Below are positions 26,908 through 34,238 of a DNA stretch of 64,000 nt, in pieces. Below the pieces are notes generated by a model that did no database searches, was not told the DNA's origin, and saw only the letters and a list, made by a program, of their open reading frames with translations. Each line of letters starts with the position of its first letter. Positions within the stretch are counted from its first letter, which is position 1. A program made the position numbers and the translations under genes. This stretch comes from Planococcus sp. MER TA 32b (GTDB taxonomy: Bacteria > Bacillota > Bacilli > Bacillales_A > Planococcaceae), in contig JAMCAN010000001.1 of the NCBI GenBank assembly GCA_023715185.1, positions 1,426,001-1,490,000 of the forward strand, given 5' to 3'.

Positions 26908-26938
26908 AAAGGGTCCCTTGCCGGGATTCTTTTTTTAT
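26908..26938 (+). terminator. Intrinsic terminator
   Basis: Stem AAGGGTCCC / GGGATTCTT (wobble pairs) with TTGCC loop then T7. Confidence 0.75.
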
Positions 26939-27097
26939 TGAATAAATGCGTTTTCTGAAACTATTTGGATACATATATTATTTTTCTGATCAATTTTTCG
27001 GAATTATTAGAAAGTAGGTCTTTCATATCAATTTAAGTTTAGTATAATGAATAATATCACTTAACGAAAATACAGTTACTGATTGAGGAGGGGTTTT

Positions 27098-27307
27098 ATG
27101 GAGCCAAGGAAAAGCAGGAAGGAATTCCGGAAAACCAAAATACATACTAAGGAAACCGGTTTATCCTACGGCGTAGCTAATTTGGATGCCAAGCCGCTTG
27201 ACCGTGAAGGCAATAAATTTCTCGATTTTTTAATGCATATCTTTTTATTTTTACTGGGCGGCGTCATCTTGTGCGCCATGCTTCTGGCATTGCTGACCAT
27301 GACTTGA
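27098..27307 (+). CDS. Small single-pass membrane protein, unknown
   Basis: 69 residues: a strongly basic N-terminal half (EPRKSRKEFRKTKIHTKE), then one membrane segment at the C-terminus (FLMHIFLFLLGGVILCAMLLALL). ATG 27098 is set by GAGGAGGGG. A TATAAT lies at 27043-27048 without a good -35. The topology suggests a tail-anchored protein with cytoplasmic head. It is 34 bp upstream of the S66 peptidase gene and may share its transcript. Confidence 0.68.
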   Translation: MEPRKSRKEFRKTKIHTKETGLSYGVANLDAKPLDREGNKFLDFLMHIFLFLLGGVILCAMLLALLTMT

Positions 27308-27341
27308 AACCGGAAGGGCAAGTCGGAAATGAGGGTTTCAT

Positions 27342-28352
27342 ATGATTCAATATCCATCAACTAATATTAAGGCCATTGGAGTAACCGCTCCTTCATCCGG
27401 GGTTGATAAGGAGCTACATCCACTGTTGGAGGAGACAATCAGACGCCAGCAGGAAAAGGGGCTCGCTGTAAAAGTCGGCAAGACGGCATGGACACAGGTT
27501 GATGCAAAATCGGCCCCTGCAGAAGAAAGAGCGCATGAACTGATGGAGATGCTGAAAGATCCTGCCGTCGATGCCATCATACCGCCATGGGGCGGCGAAT
27601 TACTCATTGAAATTCTGGAGCATATGGACTTCAGCAATATAAAACCGAAATGGATCCTCGGCTATTCGGACACCAGTCTGCTTCTTCTTGCAATGACTTT
27701 GAATACAGGAATTGCAACTGCCCACGGCACCAATATCATTGATTTGCGCGGTCCGGAAACAGATGAGACCACGGCTAAATGGATTGAAGTTCTTTCAACA
27801 GAAAGCGGGGAAGAAATCACTCAGGCATCCTCGGAGTCATATCAGAAGAGCTGGGACCATGAAAACCCATCTCCCATGGTATTCCATCTGACAGAGAAAA
27901 CGGAATGGAAAACAATTTCAGGAAAAGATGTGAAATTTGAAGGCAGGCTGCTGGGCGGCTGTATTGACGTCATCCACCATCTGATTGGCACGCCTTACGG
28001 CAATGTCAAAGAGTTCCGGCAGCAGCATATACCTGGTGAACCGGTTATCTGGTACCTTGAAAATTGTGAAATGTCGGTAGCGGATTTAAAGCGTTCATTG
28101 ACTCAGATGAAATATGCCGGCTGGTTTGAAAATTGCACTGGCATACTTTTTGGCAGAAGCGCCGCGAACCACCCGACCGAGGGTTACACGGCAGAAAAAA
28201 TGTACAGGGATTTGGAAAATGAGCTGGGGATCCCTGTCATCTACGATGTGGATTGCGGACATATGCCGCCACAGCTTATTTTTGTCAATGGAGCTTACGC
28301 TGAAGTGGAATTCCATGAAGGCAAAGGAATAGTCAACCAGAAATTCATATAA
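27342..28352 (+). CDS. S66 family LD-carboxypeptidase (LdcA/MccF-like)
   Basis: Serine peptidase of family S66 that cleaves L-D peptide bonds, either in recycled murein tetrapeptides (LdcA) or in microcin C-type acyl-adenylates (MccF). The 336 residues show the N-terminal PWGGELLIEIL region, the nucleophile elbow GYSDTS (Ser109), a central GRLLGGCIDVIHHLIGT loop that in MccF-type members is extended, and the catalytic His in DCGHMPPQ. Length favours the MccF branch (about 330-345) over short LdcA. Cytoplasmic. Confidence 0.87.
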   Translation: MIQYPSTNIKAIGVTAPSSGVDKELHPLLEETIRRQQEKGLAVKVGKTAWTQVDAKSAPAEERAHELMEMLKDPAVDAIIPPWGGELLIEILEHMDFSNIKPKWILGYSDTSLLLLAMTLNTGIATAHGTNIIDLRGPETDETTAKWIEVLSTESGEEITQASSESYQKSWDHENPSPMVFHLTEKTEWKTISGKDVKFEGRLLGGCIDVIHHLIGTPYGNVKEFRQQHIPGEPVIWYLENCEMSVADLKRSLTQMKYAGWFENCTGILFGRSAANHPTEGYTAEKMYRDLENELGIPVIYDVDCGHMPPQLIFVNGAYAEVEFHEGKGIVNQKFI

Positions 28353-28362
28353 AAGGATTGAA

Positions 28363-28869
28363 GTGAATATGGAAATCAGAATCGTCACACCCAATGAAGC
28401 AGAGGCATATAATATCCTCAGGCTGGAAGCATTGCTTGATACCCCGGATGCCTTTGCCGTTTTATATGAAGATGCATTAGATAAACCCATTGAAAAAACC
28501 CGTTCCCAATTGGCATCGGAACATTCCGTAACCTTTGGCGCATATGACGCAGGTAAATTGATCGGGAACATGACGCTGGCGCGGAACACGGTGCCGAAGA
28601 TGAACCACAAAGCTTCCATCGTAGCCGTATATGTAAGTCCTGCTTACCGCGGCACTGGGACAGCCAATGATATTATGGAGAAATTGATGGAATATGCTGA
28701 AACGTGGGAAGGGCTGGAACAGCTTGAGTTGATGGTCGCAAGCCATAATCTGAGAGCCAGGAATTTCTATCTGCGATATGGCTTCGAGAAATATGGGACC
28801 GAGGTCCATGCGATGAAAACAGGGGACAGATACATTGATGAAGACTTAATGGTGAAATTCATAAAGTAA
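28363..28869 (+). CDS. GNAT family N-acetyltransferase
   Basis: Acetyl-CoA-dependent acetyltransferase, 168 residues; the acceptor is unknown. The GNAT core is visible: beta4 IVAVYVSPAYRGTGTAND carries the V-x-P-x-x-R-G-x-G acetyl-CoA loop, followed by the beta5 LMVASHNLRARNFYLRYGFEKYG segment common to GNATs. GTG 28363 has SD AAAAGGA at five bases; ATG 28369 (11 bases) is a possible alternative. It lies 10 bp after the S66 gene and probably shares its operon. Confidence 0.85.
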   Translation: MNMEIRIVTPNEAEAYNILRLEALLDTPDAFAVLYEDALDKPIEKTRSQLASEHSVTFGAYDAGKLIGNMTLARNTVPKMNHKASIVAVYVSPAYRGTGTANDIMEKLMEYAETWEGLEQLELMVASHNLRARNFYLRYGFEKYGTEVHAMKTGDRYIDEDLMVKFIK

Positions 28870-28906
28870 TTGCATTGCTGCTTGTAATCCGGAAAGTAGG
28901 TGCTAT

Positions 28907-29107
28907 ATGAGGAACTTGTCCAAGACTGCCTTGTTTGTATCATTATTTTTATTAATCGGATTTCCAATGATTTTTATGATCATTTCAATGTTTACCGACC
29001 AATGGATCTATATGTTCTCCGGATCCGTGCCTTCCGTGCTGGCAGGAACAATCGGCATTTTCTTCATCATCCAGCAAGCCAGAACTGCAGAGGAAGAAGA
29101 GCTTTGA
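28907..29107 (+). CDS. Small two-pass membrane protein, unknown
   Basis: 66 residues with two hydrophobic segments (about 7-27 and 38-56) and an acidic C-terminus EEEEL. No motif known to me. It ends the GNAT operon and is followed by a strong terminator. Confidence 0.65.
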   Translation: MRNLSKTALFVSLFLLIGFPMIFMIISMFTDQWIYMFSGSVPSVLAGTIGIFFIIQQARTAEEEEL

Positions 29108-29129
29108 AGCAGATAAGCAGCCTGACCTA

Positions 29130-29160
29130 AAAAAGCGCGGAGAATTTCTCCGCGCTTTTT
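29130..29160. terminator. Intrinsic terminator
   Basis: Stem AAAAAGCGCGGAGAA / TTCTCCGCGCTTTTT, near perfect palindrome with T5 tail on plus and T-run on minus. Confidence 0.9.
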
Positions 29161-29223
29161 ATTGATTTCATTTCATTATAGTAATGGGAGGGATAGGCTG
29201 AAAATAGAACAAAAAAACAGGCT

Positions 29224-29541
29224 TCACTTGGAAACCTGTTTTTTACCCTGCATTATTTCGATGATGACGAGACCGATCGTAATTCCGAGGAACACATTGA
29301 TCAGCAGCGGTTCCAGAAATTGATCACGGAAGATGAAAGCCACGGTCAAAATATAAAAAGCGCCTTGCGTGACCTTGGCAGTAGTGGGAATTTTATCTTT
29401 TGGATACCTGACGCGCGCCAGCTGGAAGATAACGAACGATGCCAGCAGCAGCAAAAAATGCGGCCAATAAAGATTGTCCACTGTATTATTGACGATAGCA
29501 TAAATGACAAGCGGAATTATATAAAAAAGTACAGAATTCAC
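29224..29541 (-). CDS. Small integral membrane protein, unknown
   Basis: 105 residues with three to four membrane segments and a basic tail (MQGKKQVSK). Start GTG 29541 with SD AAGGTG. It follows the next gene by 17 bp on the minus strand, so the pair is an operon. No family recognised. Confidence 0.68.
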   Translation of the reverse strand: MNSVLFYIIPLVIYAIVNNTVDNLYWPHFLLLLASFVIFQLARVRYPKDKIPTTAKVTQGAFYILTVAFIFRDQFLEPLLINVFLGITIGLVIIEIMQGKKQVSK

Positions 29542-29558
29542 AAAATCACCTTTCCGGA

Positions 29559-29768
29559 CTACTTTCTTGTATTATCCTGCTGTTTGCCACTGAACAGCAG
29601 ATACAGATTATAAATGGCAAAAATAACGGCAAGCGTCACAATGACAATCGAGATGATCGGATAAACAGCCGGTCCGCTTTCCATTACTTCAATAATGCGT
29701 GTGTAAATGATCCATGGCCCAATGACCAATATGAATAGATCAAGCGCAGTCCCCAATTTTGTTCTCAT
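29559..29768 (-). CDS. Small two-pass membrane protein, unknown
   Basis: 69 residues, two membrane segments (about 8-24 and 36-58) and a polar tail GKQQDNTRK. ATG 29768 has SD GGAGG. Upstream gene of a two-gene minus-strand unit of membrane proteins. Confidence 0.68.
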   Translation of the reverse strand: MRTKLGTALDLFILVIGPWIIYTRIIEVMESGPAVYPIISIVIVTLAVIFAIYNLYLLFSGKQQDNTRK

Positions 29769-29857
29769 GATATTCCTCCATTAGCTCATACTTCCTTTAT
29801 CTTATCAGAAACAGCCAATGCTTGGGGAACGTTTGCATAAAGACTGGCATGCATGCA

Positions 29858-30250
29858 TTATTTTTTATTCGCGCGCAAGGCGGTTCCTGCTAAATCATGG
29901 GCAGCCCGGTTCTGGGAATCAGGTATCCATTTAATGAAGCAATATGAAAATGATTTGGAACGGGCCAGTGCTTCTTCGAGGAGCGGTTTATATAAAGGGT
30001 TCTTGATAAACTCTTTTTCAAAAGCATCGACCACTACTTTTGAATCGGATTTTATGGATACCATCTCTGAAGTCAGTTCTTCAGCGAGTTCCAGGCCTTT
30101 TAGAAGGGCTGTAAATTCTGCGACATGATTGTCCATTTCACCAACAAACTCTTTATGCTTGATCAAATGGCCTTCGCCGCGGATAAATACTCCGACGGCA
30201 CTGACTTTTGGAGAGCCTGCAGTTGCCGCATCGATAAAAATTTCAAGCAT
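29858..30250 (-). CDS. RNase HI-like protein (YpdQ/YpeP type)
   Basis: 130-residue RNase H-fold protein. The four acidic active-site positions appear present: Asp7 (IFIDAATAG), Glu of AEFTALLKGLELA, Asp of IKSDSKVVVDAF, and Asp of NRAAHDLAG. RNA-DNA hybrid cleavage is therefore possible, though reverse-transcriptase-like members of this group in bacilli are poorly characterised. It starts 3 bp after the stop of the queuosine transporter gene and belongs to its riboswitch-controlled transcript, as in the B. subtilis ypdP-ypdQ/ypeP neighbourhood. Confidence 0.82.
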   Translation of the reverse strand: MLEIFIDAATAGSPKVSAVGVFIRGEGHLIKHKEFVGEMDNHVAEFTALLKGLELAEELTSEMVSIKSDSKVVVDAFEKEFIKNPLYKPLLEEALARSKSFSYCFIKWIPDSQNRAAHDLAGTALRANKK

Positions 30251-30253
30251 TCG

Positions 30254-30943
30254 TTACACCTGCTTTTCGTCATTGGGTGTGATCATCTTCGCAATATAGC
30301 CGAATGGGGTATCGAGAAGTGAAACGATAAATTTCAGGATATATGTCGAAATGAATATTTGGAGCCATACATCGAATGGAAACACATTATAAAAGGCGAT
30401 GCTGGTGAAAATAAGCGTATCGAGCAATTGGCTCAATAGCGTGGAGCCGTTGTTCCGTATCCAGAACTGGCTGTCTTTCGGAAACAGTTTCCGGAGTGCG
30501 GAGAAAATCAGCACATCGATGTGCTGGCTGGCTAAATAAGCAATCATACTGGCAATTGCGATTTGCGGCACCAGACCGAAGATCGTTTCGAGTGAGCCAT
30601 GGGCAAAGTCGCTTTCTTCAGGAATGAACTGAAGACCGAATTGCATGGCGATCACCATGACCAGTAAAGCGGAAAATCCAAGCCATACAGCTTTTTTCGC
30701 TTCTTTTTTGCCGTATTTCTCGTTAAGTATATCGGTAGCGAGAAAAGTGGAAGCATAGAGGCTGTTTCCGAGGGTTGCGGTCAATCCGATGATTTCAATC
30801 GTTTTGGTTACCTGGATATTTGCCAGGATGGTAGACATGGCAACCCAGGCGAACAGTCCGGTTTTGCCAAAAAACTTGTACATGATCAAGAGCATTGCAA
30901 AATTGGCCACGACGAATCCGAGGCCCAGAAATTCATTGAACAA
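30254..30943 (-). CDS. Queuosine precursor transporter (VUT/YhhQ family, YpdP)
   Basis: Membrane protein of 229 residues with about six segments, belonging to the VUT_1/COG1738 family that imports queuosine precursors such as preQ0/preQ1. Family signatures seen are ILANIQVTKTIEIIGLTATLGNSLYASTFLATDILNEKYGKK-type (ANIQVTK, TDILNEKYG), LASQHIDV and LDTPFGYIAK. The long in-frame start at 30997 runs through a riboswitch; the true start is TTG 30943, seven bases after AAGGAGG. A preQ1-I aptamer directly covers that SD. Confidence 0.9.
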   Translation of the reverse strand: MFNEFLGLGFVVANFAMLLIMYKFFGKTGLFAWVAMSTILANIQVTKTIEIIGLTATLGNSLYASTFLATDILNEKYGKKEAKKAVWLGFSALLVMVIAMQFGLQFIPEESDFAHGSLETIFGLVPQIAIASMIAYLASQHIDVLIFSALRKLFPKDSQFWIRNNGSTLLSQLLDTLIFTSIAFYNVFPFDVWLQIFISTYILKFIVSLLDTPFGYIAKMITPNDEKQV

Positions 30944-30952
30944 AATATTTTC

Positions 30953-30992
30953 CTCCTTAGTTTTGGTGAAGCGGGAGTTCACGAACCGCTTG
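30953..30992 (-). promoter_or_regulatory. preQ1-I riboswitch, translational type
   Basis: Minus strand reads AAGCGG, an 11-base loop beginning TTCGTGAAC, CCGCTT, then an A-rich tail CACCAAAACTAAGG that runs into AGG. Hairpin AGCGG/CCGCT plus the AAAACTAAGG pseudoknot tail match the preQ1-I pattern of B. subtilis queC (AGAGG-loop-CCTCT-AAAAAACTAAGG, from memory). The pseudoknot strand contains the first bases of the SD AAGGAGG of the transporter, so ligand binding should block translation. No terminator is present. Confidence 0.92.
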
Positions 30993-31014
30993 GACAATAA
31001 AAATATCCTTTGAC

Positions 31015-31043
31015 AGTATAACTATTGTTGGAATAAAAAACAA
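31015..31043 (-). promoter_or_regulatory. SigA-type promoter of the riboswitch/transporter unit
   Basis: TTGTTT (31043-31038), 17 bp, TATACT (31020-31015) on the minus strand; start site expected about 15 bases before the aptamer. Confidence 0.65.
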
Positions 31044-31057
31044 ACAAGTAGTAAAAT
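31028..31057 (+). promoter_or_regulatory. Putative SigA promoter of ypeQ, overlapping the divergent one
   Basis: TTGGAA (31028-31033), 18 bp, TAAAAT (31052-31057), 33 bp before the ypeQ start; it overlaps the minus-strand promoter at 31015-31043. Confidence 0.5.
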
Positions 31058-31089
31058 GATGAAACGGCAATTTTATAAGAGGTGACTGT

Positions 31090-31284
31090 GTGAATAAACT
31101 ATCGATCATCAACGAAATAGATGAAATGTTAAATACGTACTGTGAAGGTTGTTTCGTCAGAGCACAAATCCGTAAAGACGAAGGTAAAACCGCTGCCCAC
31201 CGTTTCTGCATCAGCAATTGCACCATCGGCACACAACTGCAATTTTTAGGCAACGAATTGAATAAAACAGGATCAAACAAATAA
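31090..31284 (+). CDS. ypeQ: YpeQ-like small zinc-finger protein
   Basis: 64-residue protein with a Cys cluster, CEGC about residue 18 and HRFCISNC near residue 45, which suggests one zinc site (the ypeQ family is annotated as zinc-finger). Start GTG 31090 with SD GAGGTGA. It is divergent from the queuosine transporter and convergent with csp, as in B. subtilis. Biological role unknown. Confidence 0.78.
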   Translation: MNKLSIINEIDEMLNTYCEGCFVRAQIRKDEGKTAAHRFCISNCTIGTQLQFLGNELNKTGSNK

Positions 31285-31318
31285 AAAAGCAGAAACGGCA
31301 TTTCCGTTTCTGCTTTTT
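31283..31318. terminator. Bidirectional intrinsic terminator
   Basis: Perfect stem AAAAAGCAGAAACGG / CCGTTTCTGCTTTTT between convergent ypeQ and csp. Confidence 0.93.
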
Positions 31319-31341
31319 CTATGCTCAATTGAAAATTGCAT

Positions 31342-31551
31342 CTACTCTGAGTCCAGCTGAACTACATTTGCGGCTTGCGGACCACGATTTCCATCAATTA
31401 TCTCAAAAGAGACGGGTTTGCCTTCCTGCAATGTGCGAAAGCCATCGCCGGTAATGCCTGTAAAGTGGACGAATACATCGTCGCCATCATTATACTCAAT
31501 AAAACCATAACCTTTTTCCGTGTTAAACCATTTCACAATTCCCTGGTGCAT
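31342..31551 (-). CDS. cspD: Cold shock protein, CspD-like
   Basis: 69-residue cold shock domain protein, a single-stranded nucleic acid binding RNA chaperone. RNP1 is KGYGFIE and RNP2 is [15 protein letters not shown] at the N-terminus is canonical. SD GAGGGGGAA precedes ATG 31551. Gene order ypeQ-csp-ypgQ corresponds to B. subtilis cspD. A second csp gene begins at the right edge of the window. Confidence 0.92.
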   Translation of the reverse strand: MHQGIVKWFNTEKGYGFIEYNDGDDVFVHFTGITGDGFRTLQEGKPVSFEIIDGNRGPQAANVVQLDSE

Positions 31552-31617
31552 GCACGTTCCCCCTCGGTATTGAGTACTTTCGTGGTACCATTAATAAAGT
31601 AGTAATGGATGGCTAAT

Positions 31618-31646
31618 ACTATACACGAAGCCTATGAAACCGTCAA
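31618..31646 (-). promoter_or_regulatory. SigA promoter of cspD
   Basis: TTGACG (31646-31641), 17 bp, TATAGT (31623-31618); gives a leader of about 60 bases containing the small hairpin CCATTA/TAATGG. Confidence 0.78.
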
Positions 31647-31697
31647 TTTCACAATATTTAACGAAAAAATACCCTTTACAGACCAAGGAGCGGAAGT

Positions 31698-32333
31698 ATG
31701 ACAGAAGATATCATAATTAAATGCAGACTTGAAGTTAAGAAAATCTACGACACTTTCGACGCAAGCCATGACTGGCAGCATATTGAAAGAGTTTTGGCCA
31801 ACGCAAAACGTATTATGGCTAAAGAATCAGCTGATCCGTTCATCGTCGAATTGGCGATACTTCTGCACGATGTTTCTGATCCGAAATATAAAAACGAGGC
31901 GTTGGATCCTGAGACGGAAATTCTGGAATCACTGGGTTTAACCCTGCAGCAAAAGAGGAGGATCAGCGAAATCATCCGCCAGGTTTCATTCAAAGGAGGA
32001 AACGGGGAAGCACCGTCAAGCATCGAAGCGGAAGTCGTCCAGGACGCCGACAGGCTTGATGCGATCGGGGCTGTCGGTATAGCGAGGACGTTTGCGTATG
32101 GAGGGGCTAAAGGGAGAAAACTTTATGATTGGGAAGAAAAGCCGAGAAGCGAAATGAGCGAGCAGGAATACCGCGACAAGCCGACAAGCAGCACTACTCA
32201 TTTTTATGAGAAATTATTGCTTCTGAAAAACAGGATGAATACTGATGCTGGAAGGCAAATAGCTGATGAACGCCATCAATTTATGCTATCCTTTTTAGAG
32301 CAACTTAAAAAAGAAACGGATGGTAATGCATGA
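31698..32333 (+). CDS. ypgQ: HD-domain phosphohydrolase YpgQ
   Basis: 211-residue HD-superfamily hydrolase; the B. subtilis homolog is reported as a metal-dependent nucleoside triphosphate pyrophosphohydrolase. Metal ligands are the first His in SHDWQHIERV, HD of LLHDVSD, and Asp in VQDADRLDAIGAVGIAR. SD AAGGAGCGG precedes the ATG. Its stop overlaps the next start (ATGA, 32330-32333), indicating coupled translation with the ABC-F gene. Confidence 0.88.
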   Translation: MTEDIIIKCRLEVKKIYDTFDASHDWQHIERVLANAKRIMAKESADPFIVELAILLHDVSDPKYKNEALDPETEILESLGLTLQQKRRISEIIRQVSFKGGNGEAPSSIEAEVVQDADRLDAIGAVGIARTFAYGGAKGRKLYDWEEKPRSEMSEQEYRDKPTSSTTHFYEKLLLLKNRMNTDAGRQIADERHQFMLSFLEQLKKETDGNA

Positions 32334-34213
32334 GCCACTTAAATATTACGAAACTGACCAAAACGGTTGGAGCTAAGACTTTATTCAAGGATGTTGAGTT
32401 TTCATTATATCCAGGCGACCGCGCCGGATTGATCGGTGTCAACGGAACAGGAAAATCGACGCTGATGTCGATTTTAGCAGGTGATATGGACGCGGATTCG
32501 ATTACAATGGATCATCCGAAAAAATATGAAATCACATATCTGAAACAGGACCCGGAATTCAATGAATCACTGACGGTGCTGGAAACAGTGTTTTCCGGTG
32601 AATCACCGATTCTTCAATTGAATCGATCTTATGAGCAGGCTTTATCCAATATGATGACTGACTCGAGTTCTACTGAACTTCAGGACGAATTGATGAAAAT
32701 CCAGGAAGGCATGGAGCGTGAAAATGCCTGGGATATTAATGCATTGGCTAAAACCGCGCTTACAAAGCTCGGCATCGATATGTTCGACCGGCCGATCGGC
32801 GAATTGTCGGGTGGCCAGCGAAAACGTGTGGCACTTGCCAAAGCATTGATCGAACCGTGCGATTTGATACTTTTAGATGAGCCGACCAACCATCTGGATG
32901 CCCTGTCGACTGTGTGGCTGCAGGAGACATTGCTCCGCATGAACTCGGCCATGCTCTTTGTAACGCATGACCGTTACTTCCTGGATGCCGTTTCGACGCA
33001 TATTTTTGAAATTGCAGATCAAACGATGTACACACATAAAGGGAACTATGGCGATTACTTGGAGAATAAGGCGTTGCGGGAAGAAATGGCTGCCGCTTCA
33101 CAGCAGAAACTTGAAAACCGCTTCCGCTCCGAATTGAAATGGATCCGCCGCGGCGCGAAAGCACGTTCAACTAAACAAAAAGCGCGTATTCAGCGCTTCG
33201 ACGAAATAAAAGAAAATGTGCAGAAAGAAAACGATAATACATCACTGGAATTATCGATGCAGAGCCAGCGTCTTGGCAAGAAGATCATCGAAGGGCAAAA
33301 CGTAGGAATGGCGTTCGGCGATAAACAGGTGTTCAGCGGATTCGACTTCCTGTTGCAGGGCGGTGACCGAATTGGTATTGTCGGCCCCAATGGAGCTGGG
33401 AAATCCACGCTTATGAAAATTATCGCAGGTGAATACATGCCGACCCAAGGCAAGCTTGAATATGGCAGCACCGTAAAAATCGCCCATTTCACTCAACATC
33501 TGCCGGAGATGAATGAATCTCAGCGCATGATTGAATACATTCAGGAAATTTCAAATGATTATGAAGCGGAAAAAGGTGTGCGCCTCTCTGCCACCCAGAT
33601 GCTTGAAAGGTTCCTGTTCCCTTCCAACGGCCATGGTACGCAAATCGTGAAATTATCCGGCGGTGAACGCAAACGGTTATATCTGCTGAAACTATTGATG
33701 GAGCAGCCGAACATCCTGTTGCTCGATGAGCCCACAAATGATCTGGACATCCAGACACTCGGTGTACTGGAGGATTTCCTGGAGAAATTCCCTGGCGTTG
33801 TGCTGACGATTTCGCATGACCGGTTTTTCCTTGACCGGATAGCCCATAAACTATGGACGACAGGTACTGGCAGAATCGAAGAATATCAGGGCTTGTATTC
33901 TGAATTCATCAAAGAAAAACAGGCTCCTGTGACAGAAGACAATAAAATACCGGTAGCTGCTTTGACACCCGATGTTCCGAAAACTGAGCCCAAAAAGAAA
34001 ATGACTTATAAAGAGCAGCAGGAATACAGTACGATTCTGGAAGACATTTCTGCATTGGAATCCAAAATAGAAGACCGTGAGAAGGAAATGGCTAAAGCTG
34101 GAGCAGACTATGATAAATTACGCGAACTTACAGCGGAGGTCGAAGAATTGACCGAACAATACGATGAAAAGCTGGAACGCTGGACTTATCTCCAGGAGCT
34201 GGCTGAAGGATAA
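32330..34213 (+). CDS. yfmR: ABC-F family ribosome-associated ATPase, YfmR/Uup type
   Basis: Soluble ABC-F protein with two ATPase domains and no membrane part, 627 residues. First Walker A GVNGTGKS (36-43) and LSGGQRKR with LDEPTNHLD; second GPNGAGKS, LSGGERKR and LDEPTNDLD. The P-site tRNA interaction motif linker (ELKWIRRGAKARSTKQKARIQRF) and a C-terminal coiled coil (about 555-627) place it in the Uup/YfmR class, which in B. subtilis rescues ribosomes stalled at polyproline. It overlaps ypgQ by four bases. Here it separates ypgQ from ypgR. Confidence 0.9.
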   Translation: MSHLNITKLTKTVGAKTLFKDVEFSLYPGDRAGLIGVNGTGKSTLMSILAGDMDADSITMDHPKKYEITYLKQDPEFNESLTVLETVFSGESPILQLNRSYEQALSNMMTDSSSTELQDELMKIQEGMERENAWDINALAKTALTKLGIDMFDRPIGELSGGQRKRVALAKALIEPCDLILLDEPTNHLDALSTVWLQETLLRMNSAMLFVTHDRYFLDAVSTHIFEIADQTMYTHKGNYGDYLENKALREEMAAASQQKLENRFRSELKWIRRGAKARSTKQKARIQRFDEIKENVQKENDNTSLELSMQSQRLGKKIIEGQNVGMAFGDKQVFSGFDFLLQGGDRIGIVGPNGAGKSTLMKIIAGEYMPTQGKLEYGSTVKIAHFTQHLPEMNESQRMIEYIQEISNDYEAEKGVRLSATQMLERFLFPSNGHGTQIVKLSGGERKRLYLLKLLMEQPNILLLDEPTNDLDIQTLGVLEDFLEKFPGVVLTISHDRFFLDRIAHKLWTTGTGRIEEYQGLYSEFIKEKQAPVTEDNKIPVAALTPDVPKTEPKKKMTYKEQQEYSTILEDISALESKIEDREKEMAKAGADYDKLRELTAEVEELTEQYDEKLERWTYLQELAEG

Positions 34214-34238
34214 ATCATTACTAATAGGAGGGATTTTT

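Noticed and set aside
34164-34238. Extended N-terminus of CvfC starting inside the ABC-F gene
   Set aside because: GTG 34239 has a strong SD and begins exactly at the Nfu-like domain; the extension is out of the family pattern.
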